Part shown: positions 1-6,638 of the stretch, in pieces
How the letters are laid out: the number at the start of each line of letters is the position of its first letter
Position numbering within the stretch: the first letter of the stretch is position 1
Source of the DNA: JAFANK01 sp036741695
Lineage (GTDB): Bacteria; Vulcanimicrobiota; Vulcanimicrobiia; Eremiobacterales; Eremiobacteraceae
Direction: 5' to 3'
Assembly (NCBI GenBank): GCA_036741695.1
Contig: DAINRU010000049.1
Coordinates: 1 to 10,076, forward strand
DNA: 10,076 bases
Position numbers and translations under genes: made by a program
Notes under the pieces: generated by a model
The model's database searches: none
Seen by the model: the letters and a program-made list of their open reading frames with translations, nothing else
What the model was told of the DNA's origin: nothing

Positions 1-1
1 C

Positions 2-949
2 GCCCACGAGCGCGAGAGCGGCAGCGAGATTGAGATCCGCGCCAAAGCCGTCGTCAATGCGACCGGCATCTTCGTCGACGAACTGCGCGCGCTCGATGGG
101 GGATCCAGACCGAACCTCGTGACGCACAGCCGGGGCACGCACATCGTCGTCTCGCGAGAGGCGCTGGGAACCTCGACGCACGCGATCATCGTTCCCAAGA
201 CGAGCGACGATCGTGTGATCTTCGCGACGCCGTGGCACGAGCGCGTCGTGATCGGAACGACCGACATTGCGACGGAAGACGTCGAACTCGATCCCCGGCC
301 GACGGCGCCGGAAGTCGCCTACATCCTGCAGACGATCAACCCATATCTGACGCGACCGCTCGGCGACCGTGACGTGCTGGCAGTCTTCGCCGGTCTTCGC
401 CCGCTGGTCGATCGCAGCGCGGCGACCACCGCCAAGCTCTCGCGCGAACATCTCATCGAGGTCGCGACCTCGGATCTCATCAGCATCACGGGCGGCAAGT
501 GGACCACATATAGGAAGATGGCGCAAGACGTCATCGATGTCGCAGCCGAGCGTGCGGGCTTGCGACGTGTGACCTCGCCGACCGCGGTGACGGCCTTGCA
601 CGGCGCGACGCACACCACGCCACCCGAAGAGTGGCTCGGCGTCTATGGCAGGGACGCGGCGGCGGTGCTCGCGCTCGCCGACGAGCGTCCAGAACTTCGC
701 ACGCGACTGCATCCGCGGCTTCCCTACACCGCCGCGGCAGTCGTATACGCCGCACGACATGAGATGGCTCGCACGGTCGATGACGTGCTGGCACGACGTA
801 CCCGGGCGCTATTCTTGGACATCGAAGCGGCAGCGGCGTGCGCACCGCTCGTGGCGCGCTTGCTCGCAGACGAGCTTGGTCGCGGCGACGCCTGGCAGAC
901 GAAGCAGATCCAGACCTTCGCCGAGGTCGTCGCGCGACTGCGCGCCTAA
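2..949 (+). CDS. glpD: Aerobic glycerol-3-phosphate dehydrogenase, C-terminal part (5' end outside window)
   Basis: FAD-dependent enzyme that oxidises sn-glycerol 3-phosphate to dihydroxyacetone phosphate and passes the electrons to membrane quinones; in this family it sits on the inner face of the cytoplasmic membrane. The frame is open from base 2, so the GTG at 119 is internal, not a start. Visible: VVNATGIF near residues 17-24, the end of the FAD-binding part; THSRGTHIVV; IVPKTSDDRVIFATPWHERV followed by VIGTTD; AGLRPLVDRS; and the family hallmark ITGGKWTTYRKMAQD, then the helical C-terminal DAO_C domain. 315 residues are present out of about 500-570 usual, so the N-terminal GxGxxG dinucleotide fold lies upstream of the window. 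It ends in TAA. There are 118 bp to amt. No glpF or glpK is visible on this side. Family assignment is secure; the start cannot be judged. Confidence 0.95.
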   Translation, partial: AHERESGSEIEIRAKAVVNATGIFVDELRALDGGSRPNLVTHSRGTHIVVSREALGTSTHAIIVPKTSDDRVIFATPWHERVVIGTTDIATEDVELDPRPTAPEVAYILQTINPYLTRPLGDRDVLAVFAGLRPLVDRSAATTAKLSREHLIEVATSDLISITGGKWTTYRKMAQDVIDVAAERAGLRRVTSPTAVTALHGATHTTPPEEWLGVYGRDAAAVLALADERPELRTRLHPRLPYTAAAVVYAARHEMARTVDDVLARRTRALFLDIEAAAACAPLVARLLADELGRGDAWQTKQIQTFAEVVARLRA

Positions 950-1055
950 GCCAGTAGGTACGTTCCACAGCGGGAAAACGAGCGCGGACGCTTAACGGTC
1001 CCTGGCTTGTCTCGCCAGCGTCCTTGCGATGCTGGTCTCGTGCTCTTTTCGCGAC

Positions 1056-1060
1056 GGAGG
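1056..1060 (+). promoter_or_regulatory. Shine-Dalgarno that fixes the amt start
   Basis: GGAGG lies 7 nt before the GTG at 1068. The longer reading from the ATG at 1029 has no such site and would add 13 residues (MLVSCSFRDGGRP) not expected on an Amt protein, so the GTG start is preferred. Confidence 0.8.
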
Positions 1061-1067
1061 ACGTCCC

Positions 1068-2312
1068 GTGAGCCCTTCAGCGATCCCATTCAACATCGGC
1101 AACACCGCGTTCATGCTCATCTGTGCGAGCCTCGTCATGCTCATGACGCCGGGCTTGGCGTTCTTCTACGGTGGCTTGGTCGCGCGCAAGAACGTGCTGA
1201 CCATCATGATCCAAAGCTTCATGTCGCTCGGCTGGACGACGGTGATCTGGTTCGCCTTCGGCTATTCGGAGTGCTTCGGGCCGGATTGGCACGGCCTCAT
1301 CGGCGACCCGACCCACTACGCCTTCCTCAAGGGCATCACGCTGCACACGATGTTCACCGGCAACGATGCCGGCATACCGCTCCTCGTCCACGTGGCATAT
1401 CAGATGATGTTCGCCATCATCACGCCGGCGCTCATCACCGGTGCATTCGCCAACCGCGTCACCTTCAAAGCGTATTTTCTGTTCTTGACCGGCTGGCTCG
1501 TATTCGTCTACTTCCCGTTCGTGCACATGCTGTGGAGCCCGAACGGCATCCTCGCGAAATGGGGTGCGCTTGATTTCGCCGGCGGCATCGTGGTGCACGC
1601 ATCGGCCGGATTCGCCGCGCTTGCCTCCGTGTTGTACATCGGCAAGCGCAGTGTGGTTGAGAACAAGCCGCATAACGTACCGCTCATCGCACTTGGCACG
1701 GGATTGTTGTGGTTCGGCTGGTACGGATTCAACGCTGGCTCGGAGCTCCGAGTCGATCCGGTGACCGCGTCCGCGTTCTTGAACACCGACCTTGCGGCAT
1801 CGTTCGCCGCCGTCACCTGGCTGCTCGTCGAATGGGCGCGCGGCCGACAGCCAAAGTTCGTGGGCCTGCTCACTGGCGCAGTCGCTGGACTTGCCACGAT
1901 CACGCCCGCGGCAGGCTATGTCTCGCCGACGACCGCTGTGATCATCGGCGTGCTCTCAGGCGTCATCTGCTACTATGCCGTTGCGCTCAAGAACCAGCAG
2001 GGCTGGGATGATGCGCTAGACGTGTGGGGCGTGCACGGCGTGGGCGGATTCTTGGGCATCACCTTGCTCGGTGTGTTCGCCTCGACGGCCTGGAATCCGA
2101 ACGGCGCCGACGGACTTCTGCGCGGCGGCGTGGCGTTCTTCGGCAAGCAGGTCGCGGCCGCCACCGTGTGTAGCTTGTGGGCGTTTGTCTTCACCTACGG
2201 CATGCTGTGGCTGATCAGCAAGATCACGCAGACCAAGGTCGATCCGCAAGCCGAAGAGCGCGGGTTGGACATGGAGCTCCACGGTGAAGAGGCATATCCG
2301 CTGGGCGTCTAA
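1068..2312 (+). CDS. amt: Ammonium transporter (Amt/MEP/Rh family)
   Basis: Integral membrane channel that takes up ammonium, as a trimer in characterised members. From the GTG start it is 414 residues, normal for the family, with about 11 hydrophobic segments and no extra N-terminal signal peptide of the E. coli AmtB type. Pore residues can be matched to E. coli AmtB: outer-gate Phe at 115 (YQMMF, like F107); the first twin histidine at 177 in AGGIVVHASAG (like H168); F221 and S225 in WYGFNAGSE (like F215 and S219); and the second twin histidine at 323 in DVWGVHGVGG (like H318). The C-terminal tail RGLDMELHGEEAYPL is the conserved cytoplasmic segment that in other Amt proteins couples the subunits and contacts PII. 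No glnK/glnB gene follows, unlike the common arrangement; a solute-binding protein gene starts 28 bp downstream instead and may be co-transcribed. Substrate is inferred from the family. Confidence 0.96.
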   Translation: MSPSAIPFNIGNTAFMLICASLVMLMTPGLAFFYGGLVARKNVLTIMIQSFMSLGWTTVIWFAFGYSECFGPDWHGLIGDPTHYAFLKGITLHTMFTGNDAGIPLLVHVAYQMMFAIITPALITGAFANRVTFKAYFLFLTGWLVFVYFPFVHMLWSPNGILAKWGALDFAGGIVVHASAGFAALASVLYIGKRSVVENKPHNVPLIALGTGLLWFGWYGFNAGSELRVDPVTASAFLNTDLAASFAAVTWLLVEWARGRQPKFVGLLTGAVAGLATITPAAGYVSPTTAVIIGVLSGVICYYAVALKNQQGWDDALDVWGVHGVGGFLGITLLGVFASTAWNPNGADGLLRGGVAFFGKQVAAATVCSLWAFVFTYGMLWLISKITQTKVDPQAEERGLDMELHGEEAYPLGV

Positions 2313-2340
2313 CGGCTCGCACCCGGGAGCACAGCTAGAT

Positions 2341-3972
2341 ATGAATCCGCGCCGGCTCATGTATGTCGGGCTTGCCATCAGCGTCGCGCTGTGCGCGTGC
2401 ACGCGCATATCGACCACGTCGCAGCCTCAGCACAGCGACACGATACCCGGCACGCTGCGCTTTGCGACGGCTGGAATCGACAGCCTCAATCCCCTCACAC
2501 AGGAAACCAACGCCGAGATCCAGCTCGACATGTTCATCTACGGCTGGTTCTTCTATGTGGATGACAAAGGGCGCTTCGTTCCTGATCTCGCGCTAGAAGT
2601 GCCTTCGTACAAGAACGGCGGTATCAGCCCTGACGGCCGCACGTTAACCTATCACCTCCGCCGCGGCGTGCTGTGGCAAGACGGTGCGCCGTTCACGGCG
2701 CGCGACGTCATCTTCACCGTGCGCGCGGTCATGAATCCGCGCAACGACGTGTATTCACGTGCGGGCTATGATGACATAGACTCGATGGAAACGCCAAGCG
2801 ACTTCACCGTGCGCTTTCATTTGAAGCGGCCGTACGCGCCTGCCATAGCGACGCTCTTCTGCGCATACCAGCATAGCGGCGAGCCTGTTTTACCTGCGCA
2901 CCTGCTCGCTCGATACCCGGATCTCAACCACGTGCCATTCAACAGCCATCCAGTCGGCACGGGGCCATTCAAGGTACGAGAATGGATTCACGGGGAAAGG
3001 ATCGTGTTTGATGCCAACCCCTTGTACTGGCGGGGGCCGCCTAAGCTCAAGCATATCATCGCCACAATCATCCAAGACGACAACACCGTCTTGATCCAAT
3101 ACAGAAGCCACGAAATCGATGCGATTTTTGGTGCTGCTGAAGCCCAGTACCCGCAACTCATCAGGTTGCAAGAAGCGAAGATCACGTTGGTCCCCACCGG
3201 TGTCTATGACGAGGTACAGTTCAATGTGAAGCATCCCCCTCTCGATGATGTCCGCGTCCGCACAGCGATCAATGAGGCGATCGACAAGGTGCAAATCATC
3301 GCAAACGTGACGCACGGTGTCGACACGGTGGCGAATTCAGACATTCCAAGCTCGTCCTGGGCTTACGACGCAGGCCTCAAGCCGGTGGGGTACAATCCCA
3401 CAGCTGCCCGCCTGTTGCTCGACAAAGCGGGCTGGGCACCTGGACCCGATGGCATCCGCATCAAGAACGGCCAACGCCTTTCGTTCAACCTTGCGGGGCA
3501 GACGGGGGCTGCCAGCGAGGCAGCTGACGCGCTCCTCATCCAAGCGATGCTCCGCGCCGTCGGCATCGAGGCGGTGATCAAGACCTATCCGCCTGAGTTG
3601 TTTTACGGCTTGGAGGGCGGCGTGTTGTCCGCCGGCCACTACGACGTCGCAGTTGCCGAGATCCAATCAAGCATCGATCCTGACGACTCCATATTCTTCA
3701 TGTGCGATCAAGCGCCGCCGGCCGGCGTCAATTATGATTTCTGGTGCGACCCGACCTTCGATGCTGCCGAACGGGGAGCGCTTGCGAACTACGACCAATC
3801 GGTGCGCAAGCGGTACTATGCCGTCACCCAGCGCGAACTCACAGAACAGTCGCCGGTCATCTTCTTGTATTTCGATCGGCTTATCCTCGTGACGACGCCA
3901 CGGCTGCACGGCGTGGCTCCGACTCCCGCGTCGGTTTTCAATTGGAACAGTTGGCAATGGTCGATGGAATGA
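2341..3972 (+). CDS. Peptide/nickel-type ABC transporter substrate-binding lipoprotein (SBP family 5)
   Basis: Extracytoplasmic binding protein of the OppA/DppA/NikA class, expected to hand oligopeptides or a similar solute to an ABC permease. From the ATG at 2341 it has 543 residues, a typical length. The N-terminus (MNPRRLMYVGLAISVALCAC) is a lipoprotein signal with Cys20 as the likely lipidated residue (lipobox LCAC, with an uncommon Cys at -2); this and GGGAG at 2325-2329 favour this start over the ATG at 2284, which overlaps amt. Family motifs: WQDGAPFTARDVIFT at 112-126, PVGTGPFKV at 204-212, NPLYWRGPPKL at 226-236, and VQFNVKHPPLDDVRVRTAIN at 292-311. No DppB/C/D/F-like genes are adjacent, so it is an orphan in this window. 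The ligand cannot be told from sequence; peptide, nickel, sugar or other solutes are all known in this family. Confidence 0.92.
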   Translation: MNPRRLMYVGLAISVALCACTRISTTSQPQHSDTIPGTLRFATAGIDSLNPLTQETNAEIQLDMFIYGWFFYVDDKGRFVPDLALEVPSYKNGGISPDGRTLTYHLRRGVLWQDGAPFTARDVIFTVRAVMNPRNDVYSRAGYDDIDSMETPSDFTVRFHLKRPYAPAIATLFCAYQHSGEPVLPAHLLARYPDLNHVPFNSHPVGTGPFKVREWIHGERIVFDANPLYWRGPPKLKHIIATIIQDDNTVLIQYRSHEIDAIFGAAEAQYPQLIRLQEAKITLVPTGVYDEVQFNVKHPPLDDVRVRTAINEAIDKVQIIANVTHGVDTVANSDIPSSSWAYDAGLKPVGYNPTAARLLLDKAGWAPGPDGIRIKNGQRLSFNLAGQTGAASEAADALLIQAMLRAVGIEAVIKTYPPELFYGLEGGVLSAGHYDVAVAEIQSSIDPDDSIFFMCDQAPPAGVNYDFWCDPTFDAAERGALANYDQSVRKRYYAVTQRELTEQSPVIFLYFDRLILVTTPRLHGVAPTPASVFNWNSWQWSME

Positions 3973-4012
3973 CCACCTTCTAGCAGGACCGATCACGGCC
4001 CAACTCGAGCCT

Positions 4013-4038
4013 CGCCAGCCTGCGTCAAGGGCTTGGCG
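4013..4038 (+). terminator. Possible hairpin after the solute-binding protein gene
   Basis: CGCCA at 4013-4017 pairs with TGGCG at 4034-4038, and GCC at 4018-4020 with GGC at 4030-4032, leaving one bulged T and a 9-nt loop. It lies 41 bp after the stop at 3972 and just before the leuS promoter. No T-run follows, so it is not a standard intrinsic terminator; it may only slow or end read-through together with Rho. Confidence 0.3.
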
Positions 4039-4047
4039 CAGGGCGTA

Positions 4048-4056
4048 TGGTACAAT
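4048..4056 (+). promoter_or_regulatory. Extended -10 promoter of leuS, likely giving a leaderless transcript
   Basis: TGGTACAAT matches the extended -10 consensus TGnTATAAT at all but one position. The hexamer TACAAT (4051-4056) ends 7 nt before the A of the leuS ATG at 4064, so a start site at the usual distance falls on or next to the start codon. No Shine-Dalgarno-like sequence precedes the ATG, which agrees with leaderless initiation. No good -35 stands at 17 bp spacing (AGGGCT at 4028-4033), as is common for extended -10 promoters. Start-site position is inferred. Confidence 0.6.
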
Positions 4057-4072
4057 ACCAGTCATGGTATTG
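4053..4072. repeat. 20-bp dyad symmetry across the leuS -10, start site and start codon
   Basis: CAATACCA (4053-4060) and TGGTATTG (4065-4072) are perfect 8-bp inverted repeats separated by GTCA. The dyad covers the end of the -10 hexamer, the probable transcription start and codons 1-3 of leuS. A partial third copy, TGGTA at 4048-4052, also pairs with TACCA at 4056-4060. It could be an operator for a dimeric repressor or, if transcription starts upstream, an RNA hairpin that hides the start codon. No regulator is known for it. Confidence 0.5.
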
Positions 4073-6580
4073 AAAGAGATCCCAGCGTATTCGCCACAGA
4101 CGATCGAACCCAAGTGGCAGAAGATCTGGGAAGAACGCAAGCAATACGCGGTCACGGAGAGCGCCACCAAGCCGAAGTTCTACCTGCTCGAGATGCTGCC
4201 GTATCCGAGCGGCGATCTCCACGTCGGCCACGCACGCAACTACACGCTCGGCGATGTCATCGCCCGCTACCGGCGCATGCGCGGCTTCAACGTTATGCAT
4301 CCGATGGGATGGGATGCGTTTGGCCTGCCGGCGGAGGTGGCCGCGATCGCTCGCGGTATGCATCCGCGCGAGTGGACGAATTCGAACATCGCCACCATGC
4401 GCTCGCATCTCAAGAGGCTCGGCACCTCCTACGACTGGTCGCGCGAGATCGACACCTCATCGCCCGAGTACTACCGCTGGACGCAGTGGCTTTTCTTGCT
4501 CATGTTCCGCAAGGGGCTGGCCTACAAGGCTGAGGCTTACTTGAACTGGTGCCCCAAGGACCAGACGGTGCTCGCTAACGAGCAGGCCGAAGGCGGGGTG
4601 TGTTGGCGCTGCGGCTCCAAGGTCGAGCGGCGCAAACTCAATCAGTGGTTCTTCCGCATCACCGAGTACGCCGACAAGTTGCTCGAAGGGCTCGATCGCC
4701 TCGATGGCTGGCCCGAACGCGTCAAGACGATGCAGCGCAACTGGATCGGGCGCAGCGTGGGCGCGACGCTCAGCTTCGAGGTCGAGGGTGGCATCGGCAA
4801 GATCGACGTCTTCACGACGCGGGTTGACACGCTCTACGGCGCGACGTACCTCGCGATCGCCCCCGAGCATCCGCTGCTCAAGCGCATCATCGCTGGTCGC
4901 GAAGAGGCGGCCGCCGTCGAGGCATTCGCCGCTAGCGTCAAGGACAAGAGCGAGCTCGACCGCACGCAGCTCATGGAGAAACAGGGCGTGTTCAGCGGGA
5001 TGTACGCGCGCAATCCGCTGAGCGGCGAGCGCATCCCCATCTGGGTGACCAACTACGTCGTCGCCGAATACGGCACGGGCGCGGTCATGGGTGTGCCGGC
5101 GCACGATCAGCGTGACTTCGAGTTCGCACGTGCCCACGGTCTGCAGATCCGCACGGTCGTCAAGCCGGCAGATGCAGCAAGCGCGCCCAGCCCGAGCAAG
5201 CTGCCCTCGGCGTTCACCGACGACGGCATGCTCGTCAACAGCGGCGAGTTCAGCGAGATGACAAGCGCGGACGCGCGCGCGGCGATGACCGAGAAGCTCG
5301 TCAAGAGCGGTGCCGGGACGCCGACCGTCAACTATAAGCTACGAGACTGGCTCATCTCGCGCGAGCGCTATTGGGGCGCGCCCATCCCCATGGTGCGCTG
5401 CGCCCGCGACCGCTACGTGCCGGTTCCGGAAGATCAGCTGCCGGTGCTGCTGCCCGATAACGCCCCATTTACGGGCTCGCAAGGCAGCCCGCTCGAGCAC
5501 GTGCCGGAGTTCATGAACACGACCTGCCCCAAGTGCGGCGGCCCGGCCACGCGCGAGCCCGAGACGATGGACACGTTCATGTGCTCGTCGTGGTACTTCT
5601 TGCGCTATCTGGACCCCCACGACACGAAGGCGCCCTGGTCGACAAAAGACGCGAATTACTGGGCGCCAGTCGACCACTACATAGGCGGCATCGAGCACGC
5701 AGTGCTGCACCTCATGTACGCGAGATTCTTTTATAAGGTCTTAAGCGAGGAGGGTCTCGTGCCCGGCGACGAGCCCTTCGTGCGCCTATTCAACCAGGGC
5801 ATGGTGCTCGGCGAAAACCACGAGAAGATGAGCAAGTCGCGTGGCAACACGGTTGGGATCGATCACGCCGTCAAGAAATATGGCGCAGACGCGCTGCGCG
5901 TCTTCGAGATGTTCGCAGCACCACCGGAATCAGATTTTCCGTGGTCGACGACCGGCATCGCCGGAGCGACCAAGATGCTGCAGCGCATCTGGCGGCTCGT
6001 GCTGCTGCACGCCAGACCACCGGGTGTGCCGGACGGCACCGGAAAGGGCGCGGCGGGCGACGGCCAGGCGTCAAGTGCCGCCGAAACGGATCTGCGCCAC
6101 AGCGTGCACGCGAAGCTCAAGCAGGTGGGTGACGAGCTTGGCGATCGCATGCACCTCAACACGTGCGTGGCGGCGATCATGACGCTGCTCAACGACGTCG
6201 ACGATTTCGCCGCCAAACACGGACGCGCGGCGGATTCCCCGGCGTTCGCCGAAGCGTTGCACGTGCTCTTGCTGCTGCTCGCCCCGTTCGCGCCGCACAT
6301 CGCTGAGGAGTTATGGGAACGCACCGGGCACAGCGGCAGCATCCACGATCAATCCTGGCCGCAGTACGACGAAGCAGCGCTGCAGCGATCGTTGATCAGG
6401 ATCGTCATCCAGGTCAATGGCAAGCGGCGCGCCGTCCTCGATGCACCACCGGGCTTGGACGAGCATGCCGTGCTCAACATGGCCAAGCTCGTCGATACGG
6501 TGGCCGCGCAGCTCAAGGGCAAGACAGTGCGCAAGCTCATCTACGTCAAGGACAAGCTGCTCAACATCGTCGCGACGTGA
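4064..6580 (+). CDS. leuS: Leucyl-tRNA synthetase
   Basis: Class Ia enzyme that charges tRNA-Leu with leucine in the cytoplasm (EC 6.1.1.4). 838 residues, normal for bacterial LeuRS. In order: HIGH-type motif HVGH at 53-56 within YPSGDLHVGHARN; first zinc-like cysteines C163, C180, C183; the CP1 editing domain from about 225 to 425, with TTRVDTLYGATYL at 251-263 and VPAHDQRD at 344-351; the catalytic core resuming at DWLISRERYWGAPIP; a second cysteine pair C488/C491 (TCPKCG); KMSKS at 588-592 followed by RGN; then the anticodon-binding helical domain and a C-terminal domain ending LIYVKDKLLNIV, which contacts the tRNA elbow in other LeuRS. Oddities: Val254 where most LeuRS have Pro in TTRPDT, and a Gly/Ala-rich, probably flexible stretch at about 651-675. 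The start is set by the match to family N-termini (YSPQTIEPKWQKIWEE) and by a promoter placed for leaderless transcription; there is no Shine-Dalgarno and no room for a T-box. Confidence 0.98.
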   Translation: MVLKEIPAYSPQTIEPKWQKIWEERKQYAVTESATKPKFYLLEMLPYPSGDLHVGHARNYTLGDVIARYRRMRGFNVMHPMGWDAFGLPAEVAAIARGMHPREWTNSNIATMRSHLKRLGTSYDWSREIDTSSPEYYRWTQWLFLLMFRKGLAYKAEAYLNWCPKDQTVLANEQAEGGVCWRCGSKVERRKLNQWFFRITEYADKLLEGLDRLDGWPERVKTMQRNWIGRSVGATLSFEVEGGIGKIDVFTTRVDTLYGATYLAIAPEHPLLKRIIAGREEAAAVEAFAASVKDKSELDRTQLMEKQGVFSGMYARNPLSGERIPIWVTNYVVAEYGTGAVMGVPAHDQRDFEFARAHGLQIRTVVKPADAASAPSPSKLPSAFTDDGMLVNSGEFSEMTSADARAAMTEKLVKSGAGTPTVNYKLRDWLISRERYWGAPIPMVRCARDRYVPVPEDQLPVLLPDNAPFTGSQGSPLEHVPEFMNTTCPKCGGPATREPETMDTFMCSSWYFLRYLDPHDTKAPWSTKDANYWAPVDHYIGGIEHAVLHLMYARFFYKVLSEEGLVPGDEPFVRLFNQGMVLGENHEKMSKSRGNTVGIDHAVKKYGADALRVFEMFAAPPESDFPWSTTGIAGATKMLQRIWRLVLLHARPPGVPDGTGKGAAGDGQASSAAETDLRHSVHAKLKQVGDELGDRMHLNTCVAAIMTLLNDVDDFAAKHGRAADSPAFAEALHVLLLLLAPFAPHIAEELWERTGHSGSIHDQSWPQYDEAALQRSLIRIVIQVNGKRRAVLDAPPGLDEHAVLNMAKLVDTVAAQLKGKTVRKLIYVKDKLLNIVAT

Positions 6581-6596
6581 GCAGAGGTTATCAAGC

Positions 6597-6616
6597 AACG
6601 GACCTTTAGGTCCGTT
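6597..6616. terminator. Hairpin between convergent leuS and galE, probably bidirectional
   Basis: AACGGACC at 6597-6604 and GGTCCGTT at 6609-6616 form a perfect 8-bp stem with a TTTA tetraloop. It sits 16 bp after the leuS stop and 22 bp beyond the galE stop on the other strand, the expected place for a terminator shared by two convergent genes. Neither side has a real T-run (TTCGTG on +, TTGCTTG on -), so its efficiency as an intrinsic terminator is uncertain. Confidence 0.6.
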
Positions 6617-6638
6617 CGTGGAGCGCGAATCTACCTGG

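Noticed and set aside
119..121. GTG as the start of the GlpD gene
   Set aside because: The frame is open back to base 2 and the upstream residues (VVNATGIF) belong to the conserved FAD-binding part, so this codon is internal.
986..1023. Inverted repeats GGACGCT/AGCGTCC and CTGGC/GCCAG between glpD and amt as a terminator
   Set aside because: The 7-bp arms are 24 nt apart and the inner stem is only 5 bp with no T-run; such pairs are frequent by chance in GC-rich DNA.
3973..4063. T-box or other leader riboswitch for leuS
   Set aside because: Only 91 bp separate the genes, the promoter abuts the start codon, and no specifier or antiterminator elements are visible.
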